In this document: in pieces, positions 47,004 through 54,617 of the stretch | Layout of the letters: every line of letters starts with the position of its first letter | Numbering within the stretch: the stretch's first letter is position 1 | Source: Phycicoccus endophyticus | GTDB taxonomy: Bacteria; Actinomycetota; Actinomycetes; Actinomycetales; Dermatophilaceae | Direction: 5' to 3' | Assembly (NCBI RefSeq): GCF_011326735.1 | Contig: NZ_JAANCN010000005.1 | Coordinates: forward strand, 161,405-225,404 | Length of the DNA: 64,000 nucleotides | Position numbers and translations under genes: made by a program | The notes under the pieces: model-generated | What the model was told of the DNA's origin: nothing | Databases searched by the model: none | What the model saw: only the letters and a program-made list of their open reading frames with translations

Positions 47004-47771
47004 ATGGGGGTGCATAGAGTGCTGCTCGTGACTTCGACGACAAGTGGGTCTGTGGCCTTCGATGCACTGCGCGAGGCATTGGAGAAGGACGCGAACCTGC
47101 GCGGTGAGCTGGAGGCGGCTCTTGACCTAAACGTGCGCCGGGTAAATCCAACGGACCGCGCTAACCGCTTTGGCTCTGGCGCTGCAGTCGAGTGGATCCT
47201 TGCGGCCGCCGCCTACGCCGCCAAGGTCCTCACGATTCCTGGCGGCCACAATGCCGACGGGTTCGATCTCAAGGACCTCCGCGAGGACGCGCGAGGGCTC
47301 TGGTCAGTCAAGAACACCACCCAGCGCTCCGACTTCCGATTGACCAACGGAATCGGCGGAGCGGGAGCGGGCTTCACCGACCCCGTGGTCTTCCTCTCAC
47401 CAGCACTCCCGGGCATCACCTACATCGACCCTCAGATGCACCAAGAGGTCGCGCATCGGGTCGAAGTGAAGTCGGACGCCACGATCCTGAAATTCCGCAT
47501 CGTGGAGGAGCACGCACGACGACGCCCCGAGTGTGTCGCCGTGTGCCGGATGCCTAGCAACCCGGGCACCGGACAGGACGATCCATGGATGGACTACGTC
47601 GAGAGCCTCCTCAGTGCCGACAGATTCCCTCAGCTCTCCCGTCTGTTCGCCGCGTCGAAGCCGACCCGCGGCACGCTGACTTCCGAACTGCGGGAGCTCG
47701 TCGCCCAGCGGGAGGCGGGCAATATCTCACGCGAGCAGTTCGACGCCTTGGTCGCGCGCCTTGGCGTGTAG
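47004..47771 (+). CDS. Putative restriction endonuclease of a type II system
   Basis: 255 residues from ATG 47004 (GTG 47028 is also possible and would start VTSTTSG). I do not recognise the family. A predicted catalytic core resembles PD-(D/E)xK: GGHNADGFDLKDLREDARGLWSVKNTT, with Asp in DGFDL and the SVK triplet. The C-terminal end carries a small helical module (LTSELRELVAQREAGNISREQFDALVARLGV). The role is inferred from its place: it converges on a 5mC methyltransferase with a 5-base gap, and a vsr gene follows. Codon use is less GC-biased than that of its neighbours, suggesting recent transfer. Confidence 0.6.
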   Translation: MGVHRVLLVTSTTSGSVAFDALREALEKDANLRGELEAALDLNVRRVNPTDRANRFGSGAAVEWILAAAAYAAKVLTIPGGHNADGFDLKDLREDARGLWSVKNTTQRSDFRLTNGIGGAGAGFTDPVVFLSPALPGITYIDPQMHQEVAHRVEVKSDATILKFRIVEEHARRRPECVAVCRMPSNPGTGQDDPWMDYVESLLSADRFPQLSRLFAASKPTRGTLTSELRELVAQREAGNISREQFDALVARLGV

Positions 47772-47776
47772 CTCCC

Positions 47777-49192
47777 TCAGCTGGCGGCTGCGGTCGAGGC
47801 TTCGCCGCTTCGACTCGCCTCAAACTCGCGTGCGCAGGGAGAGACGGCGTCGCCGACAGGGTTGAGCTTGGCCCCGAGCACGCTCTTGACGAGCTTTTTG
47901 GGCAGGTCTGCGCGGTTGTCCTCGACGTGGGTGCGGAAGACGTGCCAGGCCGCTCCTATGGCGACACCGTTGCCGACCTGCTTGTACGAGGCGGCGACCC
48001 GCTGCTCGCCGAAGGAGAAGGACCGAGGAAGGCCCTGTAGACGAGCGGCCTCGTGCGGCGTGATCCGCCGTCCACGCGAGCCGATGATCGATGTCTGCGT
48101 GATAGCCACCAGCGCAGGAAGGTACGTCGGCGCCTTCGCGCGGATCCCGGACGGCCGGAAGTGCATCACGGTTTCCCATAGGGAGGGTGTGTCCTGGGCC
48201 TGCCACTCGAGCTTGCGCCGCGACTCAGGGAATCCGTCGAAGTCACGATGGCGCTTTCGCCATGCTTCGATGATGTGTCGGTGCTCGTCGTAGAAGCGTG
48301 CGTTCTTCACGAGGAAGTCGGCCTTCCACTTTGGCTGTGCTTCGACCAAGAGGTGGTCGAGGTCCCGCTCGGGCATCCAGGCGTCAGCCCAGAGTGGGAA
48401 GCCGGGCAGGCGCGTGCCTCGCTCCTCCCAGACTGTCTTGACGAGGTCGTCCCAGACCTCGATCCAGCGGACCTCGTCGTCGGCCAGCCGATATCGGCCG
48501 AGGTCGGTGACTGTGGCGTCGTCGTCGAGGACCCACTCAACGTTCCAGTCGTGGACGTTCCAGCCACCAACCGGCTCCCGGACGACGGTGGGTGGCACGC
48601 GCGTCTCCCGCAGCGCGCGTTGAGGACCCACGAAGGTTCCCAGAATGAAGACGCGGTCCCGGATCTGCGGGGTCCCGCCCAGGGAGGGTGGAAGAAGATG
48701 CGGTGAGAACACCGATGGCACCGATGACACGCGGTAGCCGATCTCGCGCAACGTCTGGACGATGACTTCCCACTCGTGGGCATGTCGAGGGCCAGCGATG
48801 TTGCGCACGTTCTCTAGAAGGACAACGGCCGGCTTCCGCTCCTCAAGGATGCGAGCGATGTTCCAAAAGAGCGTTCCACGCGCCTCGTCCATGCCCCGTT
48901 GGAAGCCCGACTTAGAGAAGGGCTGACACGGGAATCCGGCCGCCAGGACGTCGTGCGGTGGGACGTCGACCTCACCTTCGTCAGGGGTCGCAAGGGTGAT
49001 GTCAGTGTTGACGACTGGCCGTTGAGCGTTGGGGAGCGGGTCCACCCAGTTGCGGAGGTACGTCTGGCGGGCCTCACGGTCGATCTCTGAGACGTAGACA
49101 CAGCGGCCGCCGGCGTGGTCGAGCATCGCGTGAAACCCACCAATCCCCGCGAACAGGTCCACATACCTGAAGGAGGCCGAATCCTTCGACAT
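47777..49192 (-). CDS. DNA (cytosine-5-)-methyltransferase
   Basis: 471 residues from ATG 49192. Motif I YVDLFAGIGGFHAMLDHAGG, motif IV AGFPCQPFSKSG (catalytic Cys89), motif VI LLENVRNI, motif VIII around QIRDRVFILG, a target-recognition region of about 200 residues, then motif IX/X (AARLQGLPRSF and YKQVGNGVAIGAAW). Transfers a methyl group from SAM to C5 of cytosine and should protect against the neighbouring nuclease. Recognition sequence cannot be read from the protein. A 22-base palindrome lies 10 bases upstream of the start; an in-frame ATG at 49273 would include it. Confidence 0.93.
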   Translation of the reverse strand: MSKDSASFRYVDLFAGIGGFHAMLDHAGGRCVYVSEIDREARQTYLRNWVDPLPNAQRPVVNTDITLATPDEGEVDVPPHDVLAAGFPCQPFSKSGFQRGMDEARGTLFWNIARILEERKPAVVLLENVRNIAGPRHAHEWEVIVQTLREIGYRVSSVPSVFSPHLLPPSLGGTPQIRDRVFILGTFVGPQRALRETRVPPTVVREPVGGWNVHDWNVEWVLDDDATVTDLGRYRLADDEVRWIEVWDDLVKTVWEERGTRLPGFPLWADAWMPERDLDHLLVEAQPKWKADFLVKNARFYDEHRHIIEAWRKRHRDFDGFPESRRKLEWQAQDTPSLWETVMHFRPSGIRAKAPTYLPALVAITQTSIIGSRGRRITPHEAARLQGLPRSFSFGEQRVAASYKQVGNGVAIGAAWHVFRTHVEDNRADLPKKLVKSVLGAKLNPVGDAVSPCAREFEASRSGEASTAAAS

Positions 49193-49201
49193 ACCAGAAA
49201 G

Positions 49202-49223
49202 CTTAGCTGAACCATCAGCTAAG
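49202..49223. promoter_or_regulatory. Palindrome upstream of the methyltransferase start
   Basis: CTTAGCTGA-ACCA-TCAGCTAAG, perfect 9-base arms, 10 bases before the ATG at 49192. AT-richer than its surroundings. An operator for self-control is the natural guess. Confidence 0.6.
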
Positions 49224-49335
49224 TCAAGCTGGGGCGCGCACTGGTTGAACTGGAGTGGCAGCACGTCCGTCATCGGGCACAGTCCTCTGGTCATGCGCAT
49301 CCAGCAGGGTCGACCCGATGCGCTCTAGCGAAGCA

Positions 49336-49815
49336 TCACTTCGCCAGAGGTACTCCATCAGAAGGGGCAGACAGGGTCGGGCGTGGTCCCGGATGAACCG
49401 GCCCCTGTGGGTTGAGGAGGGCGTGAGCCACCGCCTGAGGGTCACCACGGACCTGGCACTCCCAGACCCGCACGACGCGCCATCCGGCGTCCTGAGCGAG
49501 CCGGGTGGACCGCCGGTCACGCTCGGCGTTACGGAGCATCTTCTCGGCCCAGAGTTTCGCGTTGGGTCCCGTCCATGGCGTCTTGCGGCCGTGCTCCGGA
49601 CACCCGTGCCAGAAGCATCCGTCGACGAAGACCGCGACGCGACGAGAAGGCAGGACGAAGTCGGGGGTGCAGCCCTTGGCCAGCTGTCGATGCAGCCTGA
49701 ACCGGCCCCCAGCCGCATGGACCGCCCGCCGGAGCAAGATCTCGGGGGTCGTGTTCACCTTGCGGCGACCCGCGAGATGGGCGCCTGCCTCAGTGCTGAC
49801 CCAGCGCTCCGCCAC
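49336..49815 (-). CDS. vsr: Very short patch repair endonuclease Vsr
   Basis: 159 residues. Nicks next to T:G mismatches arising from deamination of 5-methylcytosine. Signature present: KGCTPDFVLPSRRVAVFVDGCFWHGCPEHGRKTP, with catalytic Asp52 and His70, and the zinc-site cysteines/histidines (GCFWHGCPEH, WECQVRGD). Fits its place 143 bases upstream of the cytosine methyltransferase gene, same strand. The C-terminus extends about 25 residues beyond the core. GTG start at 49815. Confidence 0.93.
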   Translation of the reverse strand: MAERWVSTEAGAHLAGRRKVNTTPEILLRRAVHAAGGRFRLHRQLAKGCTPDFVLPSRRVAVFVDGCFWHGCPEHGRKTPWTGPNAKLWAEKMLRNAERDRRSTRLAQDAGWRVVRVWECQVRGDPQAVAHALLNPQGPVHPGPRPTLSAPSDGVPLAK

Positions 49816-50086
49816 CCGTCCAACCTACGACCAAGAGGACCCGCGGGACGTGAGGGATGACGCGCAGGCACTCAGCTCGCATGACCTCGACCGGCATTCG
49901 ACCGGCGCGCACCGGCTGGGACACCGGCAAGGACTCCACGAGCCGCATGCGGGAGTCCACCGCCACGCCGCGCCGATACCCCCACCGACCCACCAGCGTG
50001 GTCCCGCGCCACGGCGCCAGGGCCCGGTCGTATGCGTCGAGGTTGCACTCACACGAGGGGTACCACAGCAGCGTCCCCGCCGCCAC
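49790..50086 (-). CDS. Small hypothetical protein upstream of vsr
   Basis: 98 residues from GTG 50086, beginning MAAGTLLWYPSCECNLDAYDRALAPWRGT. Third codon positions are mostly G or C, and the 3' end overlaps the vsr start by 26 bases, both suggesting a real gene coupled to vsr. No family recognised, and no good ribosome site at this start, so it may be longer or spurious. Confidence 0.4.
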   Translation of the reverse strand: MAAGTLLWYPSCECNLDAYDRALAPWRGTTLVGRWGYRRGVAVDSRMRLVESLPVSQPVRAGRMPVEVMRAECLRVIPHVPRVLLVVGWTGGGALGQH

Positions 50087-50240
50087 GGACGTCAGCGCCG
50101 CCCCTCACGAGGGGCATGTGGTCGCCCCACGGTCCTTCTCCTCACGGGGTCTCACCCTAGAGGCACCCTCGCCGTGGCGCGCGCAGATCCAGGGGAACCG
50201 GCGGGCGCCCAAAACGTAACTTATCGGTTACGCTTCACCC
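50087..50240. other. Right edge of the restriction-modification island
   Basis: 154 bases between the small ORF and arsR. It holds a perfect 16-base palindrome (GCCCCTC-AC-GAGGGGC, 50100-50115) and the arsR operator candidate at 50215-50232. No transposase or direct repeat of the tRNA end is visible. Confidence 0.5.
50215..50232. promoter_or_regulatory. ArsR operator candidate
   Basis: CGTAAC-TTATCG-GTTACG, perfect 6-base arms ending 8 bases before the arsR ATG. A placement typical of self-repression. Confidence 0.55.
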
Positions 50241-50642
50241 ATGGACGGAGTTCGGGCGATCGCCGACCCCGTGCGGCGCGAGATCCTCGAGCTGCTGCGC
50301 GAGGCTCCGCTGCCGGCGGGGGCGGTGGCTGAGCACTTCGCTATCAGCCGCCCCGCCGTCAGCCGACACCTGCGCGTCCTCCTCGAGTGCGGCGTCGTCG
50401 AGGTGGCCACCGAAGGCCGCCGGCGGGTCTACGCCCTGCGCCCGGCGCCGTTGGCGGAGGTCGCCGGCTACCTCCGCCGCCTCATCGGCCCGGCACCGCA
50501 GCGCGGCCCGGCACCGCGGGTCGGTCTCGACGCGCTCGCCACCGAGGTCGCCCGCACCCGGCGCGAGCGTCGGGCAGCCGGGCCCATGACGACCCGGTCT
50601 GGCGCCTCGGCGGGGCCCGCGACCAGGAGGGACTCGGCGTGA
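50241..50642 (+). CDS. ArsR-family regulator
   Basis: 133 residues. Winged helix: AIADPVRREILELLREAPLPAGAVAEHFAISRPAVSRHLRVLLECGVVEVATEGRRRVYAL. No metal-binding cysteine motif, which fits the ArsR subgroup paired with SRPBCC proteins rather than metal sensors. The gene that follows starts inside its stop (GTGA), and this two-gene pair is widespread in actinobacteria. C-terminal about 40 residues low complexity. Confidence 0.9.
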   Translation: MDGVRAIADPVRREILELLREAPLPAGAVAEHFAISRPAVSRHLRVLLECGVVEVATEGRRRVYALRPAPLAEVAGYLRRLIGPAPQRGPAPRVGLDALATEVARTRRERRAAGPMTTRSGASAGPATRRDSA

Positions 50643-51136
50643 GCACACCACACCCGACCGGCCGGCTCGTCGAGGGGCGAGAGGGGCTCGACCTCGTCGT
50701 GACCCGCACGTTGCCGGGCTCGCTCCAGGACGCGTGGGAGAGCCTCACCGACCCCGAGCGCACGGCACGCTGGATGGGCCGCTGGAAGGGGACCGGCGCG
50801 CCCGGCGAGACGATCCGCGTGCAGATGGCCTTCGAGGAGGGGGCGCCGTGGATGGAGGTCCGGGTCACCCAGTGCGACCCGCCCCACCGGCTGCGGGTGG
50901 TCACGCTCTCCGAGCACGCCCCGTGGGACCTCTCCTTCGAGCTGACCGGCGCCGGGGACCGCTGTGAGCTCCGCTTCGTGCACCACGGGGTCGCGCCGGC
51001 GGAGGTCGGTGAGGTCGGCCCGGGCTGGGAGTACTACCTCGACCGGCTCCTCGCGGCCGCCACCGACGGCCCTCAGCCGAGCTGGGAGGACTACCCCGAC
51101 GCCCAGCGCGCGTACTACGAGCAGCAGCTGGGCTGA
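50639..51136 (+). CDS. SRPBCC (AHSA1-type) domain protein
   Basis: 165 residues. START/Bet v1-like fold of the Aha1 group: LVVTRTLPGSLQDAWESLTDPERTARWMGRWKG...MEVRVTQCDPPHRLRVVTL...WDLSFELTGAGDRCELRFVHHGV...GWEYYLDRLLAA. Likely binds a hydrophobic ligand in its cavity. Cotranslated with the ArsR regulator. Ligand unknown. Confidence 0.88.
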   Translation: MSTPHPTGRLVEGREGLDLVVTRTLPGSLQDAWESLTDPERTARWMGRWKGTGAPGETIRVQMAFEEGAPWMEVRVTQCDPPHRLRVVTLSEHAPWDLSFELTGAGDRCELRFVHHGVAPAEVGEVGPGWEYYLDRLLAAATDGPQPSWEDYPDAQRAYYEQQLG

Positions 51137-51571
51137 GCCCAGGCCGGCACCCCACCGCCGTCGCCGCAACCTCTCCTGCCGCCGGGCCGGCCCACCGGCG
51201 CCGAGCGGCCCTGCGAGGTCGTTGCGCTGTCAAATTTATCCCGCGGGGTGGAATGGTTCGGGCGAAGCATTCCCCAATCGGAGGGCACCCGGCTAAGGTC
51301 GTCGAGTGACTCCAGCAGGGGCCTGACAAGGGCGGAGTCGACTGGGCCAGCGTTCCGGGCCGTAACGCGGACACGTGGATGGTGCATTGCGCCGTCCCTC
51401 TCTCCGGGCCGGGCGCGACCCACCGAAACTCCCTGCGCGCGAACGATGTCGTCGCGCCCCGGGCGGTCCGGTCAGCAGGGGGCCTGACCGCCCGGTAACG
51501 AACGGCGCCGGCCGCACCCGATGAGGATGCGGCCGGCGTCGTGCGTCGTGGCGGGCGTGGCCCGCGCGGGG
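51137..51571. other. Intergenic region without a supported gene
   Basis: 435 bases. It has an AT-rich patch (TCAAATTTATCC near 51231-51242), unusual here, and the terminator listed at 51506-51538. A 79-codon open frame on the plus strand has random-looking codon use and no ribosome site, so it is not called. Confidence 0.5.
51506..51538 (-). terminator. Hairpin terminator of the DUF5324-like gene
   Basis: Perfect 11-base arms CGCCGGCCGCA / TGCGGCCGGCG with an 11-base loop, 33 bases after the stop of the minus-strand gene. Confidence 0.7.
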
Positions 51572-52576
51572 TCAGCTCTTCTGCGAGCCCGACCCTTCGT
51601 CGCCGCTCGTGTCGGAGGCGGAGCCCGATGCCTCGTCGAGGTTGGGCGTCGAGAGGTCCGACCCCTCCGAGGTCCCCGTCGTCGACGGGACCTCCGCGTC
51701 GCCGGCGTTGGCGTCGTTCCACGTCGCCGTGCCCTTGTCCGCCTCGGCCCCGGCGGCGGCCTTGGCCTCCTGGGCCTTGCTCGCCGCGGCCTTCTTCGTC
51801 GTGGCGGCCTTCTTCGTGGCCTTGGCCTTGGTCTCCGAGGCCCGGGTCGAGGCGCTCTCGGCGGCCTCGGCGGCCTTCTCGCGCACCTCGCCGGCCTTCT
51901 CCTTGACCGCCTCGGTCGCCTCGCTCACCCGGGCCGAGGCCGACGGGGGCGGGGTGTAGGAGCCGGCGCTGGCCCAGGGGTCGGGGCGCTCGGTGCTCTT
52001 GCGGTACGCCATGACCGCGGCACCGGCGGCCACCCCACCGAGCAGCAGGATCCAGCGGCCCTTGCTGCGCGGCTTCTTGGCCTTCGCGTCGCCCTTGAGG
52101 ACGGCGTAGGCGTCCGGTGCGCGCTCGGCCGCCTCGGCCGCCTGCTCGCGCGCGGTGGCGGCGCTCGCGGCGATCGCCGTCAGTGCGGCCATCACCTTGG
52201 GGAGCACGTCGTCGGCGAAGGTCTCCTTGGCCTGCTCCACCCGCGGTGCGAGCGCCTCGAGGGCCTCCTCGGCCCGCTCGCGCGCCACCTCGGCGGCGTC
52301 CTGGGCGCGCTCGCGACCCTCGCGCACCTTCGGCCCGACGACCTCGGCGTAGTCGTGCGCCCTCCCCCGGGCGTCGTCGTAGCGCGACGCCGCCTCCTTG
52401 CGGGCCTTCGCCGACCTCTTGCGGAGGTCCTTGGCCTCCGCCCGACCCCGCTTGCGCAGGTCGTGGGCCTGGTCCGCGGCCCGGTCAGCGGCGTCCCGCG
52501 AGGCCGCGCTCACCCGGTCGGCCGCGTCGGTGACGGCGTCGACCGCCTGGTCGGTCCTGCTCTTGCTGCGGAACAC
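51572..52576 (-). CDS. Coiled-coil protein, DUF5324-like
   Basis: 334 residues. The N-terminal about 160 residues are a long amphipathic Ala/Arg/Glu/Asp helix (DRVSAASRDAADRAADQAHDLRKRGR...), resembling apolipoprotein or YtxH-like proteins. One membrane segment follows (RWILLLGGVAAGAAVMAYR), then a Lys/Ala-rich helix (KAKATKKAATTKKAAASKAQEAKAAAG) and an acidic Ser/Asp/Gly tail. Size, layout and position by a cyclophilin and rhomboid gene match the DUF5324 family of actinobacteria. Function unknown. GTG start. Confidence 0.75.
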   Translation of the reverse strand: MFRSKSRTDQAVDAVTDAADRVSAASRDAADRAADQAHDLRKRGRAEAKDLRKRSAKARKEAASRYDDARGRAHDYAEVVGPKVREGRERAQDAAEVARERAEEALEALAPRVEQAKETFADDVLPKVMAALTAIAASAATAREQAAEAAERAPDAYAVLKGDAKAKKPRSKGRWILLLGGVAAGAAVMAYRKSTERPDPWASAGSYTPPPSASARVSEATEAVKEKAGEVREKAAEAAESASTRASETKAKATKKAATTKKAAASKAQEAKAAAGAEADKGTATWNDANAGDAEVPSTTGTSEGSDLSTPNLDEASGSASDTSGDEGSGSQKS

Positions 52577-52709
52577 GAGTCCTCCTCGATGTGTGGACGT
52601 CTGCCCCCATCCTGCCCTGTTTCCGCTGATCCGGGCACATCAGGGGGCATCCGGATGCTCGTGACCCGCCCCACCGTCCCTCGCGCGCCCCCGTGAGAGG
52701 ATCGAGGGC

Positions 52710-53228
52710 ATGAAGGCAACGCTGCACACGAACCACGGCCCGATCGTCGTCGAGCTCTTCCCCGACGAGGCACCCAAGACGGTGAAGAACTTCGTCGGCC
52801 TCGCCACCGGCGAGCAGGAGTACACCGACGACGCCGGCCGCACCAACCCGACGCCGTTCTACGACGGACTCGTCTTCCACCGGATCATCCCCAACTTCAT
52901 GATCCAGGGCGGCTGCCCCCTCGGGAAGGGCATGGGCGGGCCCGGGTACACCTTCGACGACGAGATCCACCCGGACAAGCAGTTCGACCGCCCCTACCTG
53001 CTCGCGATGGCCAACGCCGGCACCCGGGGTGGCAAGGGCACCAACGGCTCGCAGTTCTTCATCACCGTCGCCCCGACGACCTGGCTCAACGGCAAGCACA
53101 CGATCTTCGGTGAGGTCGCCGACGGCGCCAGCCGCGAGGTCGTCGACGCGCTCGCCGCCGTCCAGACCGGGTCGATGGACCGCCCGGTCGAGGACGTCGT
53201 CATCGAGCGCGTCGAGATCGAGGACTGA
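52710..53228 (+). CDS. Cyclophilin-type peptidyl-prolyl isomerase
   Basis: 172 residues. Catalytic and substrate-contact motifs FHRIIPNFMIQGGCP, MANAGTRGGKGTNGSQFFIT and WLNGKHTIFGEV are present (catalytic Arg in FHRI). No signal peptide, so cytoplasmic. Corresponds to PpiA/Rv0009-type proteins near gyrA in mycobacteria. The rhomboid gene follows 30 bases later. Confidence 0.96.
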   Translation: MKATLHTNHGPIVVELFPDEAPKTVKNFVGLATGEQEYTDDAGRTNPTPFYDGLVFHRIIPNFMIQGGCPLGKGMGGPGYTFDDEIHPDKQFDRPYLLAMANAGTRGGKGTNGSQFFITVAPTTWLNGKHTIFGEVADGASREVVDALAAVQTGSMDRPVEDVVIERVEIED

Positions 53229-53258
53229 CCCGCCCGGCCCCACCCCCGGGAGACCGCC

Positions 53259-54173
53259 GTGGCCGCGCAGCCGCCGATCCCCCCGTCCACCCCGGACCCC
53301 GGTACGCCCGGCTCCGGGCAGGTGCCCGTCTGCCCGCGCCACCCCGACCGTGAGTCCTACGTCCGCTGCCAGCGCTGCGGCCGGCCGGCCTGCCCCGAGT
53401 GCCAGCGGCCGGCCGCCGTCGGCATCCAGTGCGTCGACTGCGTCCGCGAGGGCGCGCGGACCGTCCGTCAGGGCCGCACCGTCTTCGGCGGGGCGCCCAC
53501 CGACGGCCGGCCGCTCGTGACGATGTGGGTCATCGGCATCTGCGTGGTCGTCTTCGTCCTCCAGCAGCTCGTCCCCGGCCTCACGGGGCGGATCTCCTTC
53601 GTCCCGGTGCTCGGTGACTCCCAGCCGTGGCGCTTCCTCAGCTCCGGCTTCGCCCACGGTGGGCTCACCCACATCGCGTTCAACATGTACGCCCTGTGGG
53701 TGATGGGCCAGTACCTCGAGCCGCTGCTCGGCCGTGCCCGCTTCGCCGCCCTCTACCTGCTCAGCGCGGTCGGGGGCTCGGTCGGGCTGCTCCTGCTCGC
53801 ATCGCCGCAGACCGTGCCCGAGTGCCTCGTCACCCGGGGCGCGTGGTGCACCTCGGCGGTGGGCGCGTCCGGCGCGGTCTTCGGGCTGTTCGGCGCTTTC
53901 CTCGTCCTCCAGCGCCGGCTCGGCCGTTCGGCGGCGGGGATGTACGTCGTCATCGGCCTCAACGCCGTCATCGGGTTCGTCCTGCCGAACATCGCCTGGC
54001 AGGCCCATCTCGGCGGGCTCGTCACCGGTGCGGCCGCGGCCGGCATCGTCGGCTACCTCGGCGGCAGGCGCTCCCCCGCGGAGCAGCCGAGACGGACGGT
54101 GCACTGGCTGGGCCTCGGCGCGCTGCTCGCCCTGCTCGTCGTCCTCGCGGTGGCCAAGTACGCGCTCGCGTGA
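53259..54173 (+). CDS. Rhomboid-family intramembrane serine protease
   Basis: 304 residues. N-terminal zinc-ribbon-like part (CPRHPDRESYVRCQRCGRPACPECQ...CVDC), then six membrane segments. The catalytic Ser is in VGASGAVFGLFG and the His in WQAHLGGLVTG. The HFNMYALWVMG-type motif (HIAFNMYALWVMG) is also present. Cleaves membrane proteins within the bilayer; substrate unknown. GTG start. Position matches Rv0110-like or conserved rhomboids near the origin. Confidence 0.94.
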   Translation: MAAQPPIPPSTPDPGTPGSGQVPVCPRHPDRESYVRCQRCGRPACPECQRPAAVGIQCVDCVREGARTVRQGRTVFGGAPTDGRPLVTMWVIGICVVVFVLQQLVPGLTGRISFVPVLGDSQPWRFLSSGFAHGGLTHIAFNMYALWVMGQYLEPLLGRARFAALYLLSAVGGSVGLLLLASPQTVPECLVTRGAWCTSAVGASGAVFGLFGAFLVLQRRLGRSAAGMYVVIGLNAVIGFVLPNIAWQAHLGGLVTGAAAAGIVGYLGGRRSPAEQPRRTVHWLGLGALLALLVVLAVAKYALA

Positions 54174-54289
54174 GCACCCGGGCCGGCCACCGGCCCCGAC
54201 GGCTGTGGGTTACACGGGTGTCATTCGTCCCCAGTGTGGACAACCCCTGTGGACAACCCGCCCGGCCCGGGACGGCCGAACCCCGGCGG
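54174..54289. other. Convergent gap with two DnaA boxes
   Basis: 116 bases between the ends of the rhomboid gene and crgA. Two perfect copies of TGTGGACAA (54235-54243 and 54248-54256), 13 bases apart and in the same orientation, lie 31 kb from oriC. Confidence 0.7.
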
Positions 54290-54544
54290 TCAGCGCCAGC
54301 GGGTCGTCATGAGGAAGCCGGAGAGCATGAGGGCGAAGCCGGCGGCGAGGTTCCACCGGCCGATCTGCGGCACGGGGAGCTCGTGGGTGCCGGAGATGTA
54401 GTACGTGACCACCCAGAGCAGGCCGAGCACCATGAGCGCGACCATGAGGGGCGCGAACCACCGTGGGTTGGGTCCCTGCGCGGCGGCGCGCGCGGTACGC
54501 GGCGGCGTGTAGGCGGCCTTCTTGCGACCCTTGGACTCGGGCAC
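54290..54544 (-). CDS. crgA: Cell-division protein CrgA
   Basis: 84 residues, two membrane segments (RWFAPLMVALMVLGLLWVVTYYIS and WNLAAGFALMLSGFLMTTRWR) with the family-typical end MTTRWR. Interacts with FtsZ and septal proteins and coordinates division in actinobacteria. GTG start at 54544. Conserved place between the cyclophilin and pknB regions. Confidence 0.95.
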   Translation of the reverse strand: MPESKGRKKAAYTPPRTARAAAQGPNPRWFAPLMVALMVLGLLWVVTYYISGTHELPVPQIGRWNLAAGFALMLSGFLMTTRWR

Positions 54545-54617
54545 GTCAGCTCCTCCGGTTCGTTCAGACTCGTGCCCTAGCGTAAGGGCGGTCGCGCCGA
54601 GAGAGGGGAGCCAGGTG

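Noticed and set aside
46840..50240. Full integrative element after tRNA-Ala
   Set aside because: No integrase, transposase or repeated tRNA 3' end is visible, so only a restriction-modification island is claimed.
51248..51487. 79-codon frame before the DUF5324-like gene
   Set aside because: Random-looking codon use, no ribosome site and no recognisable protein feature.
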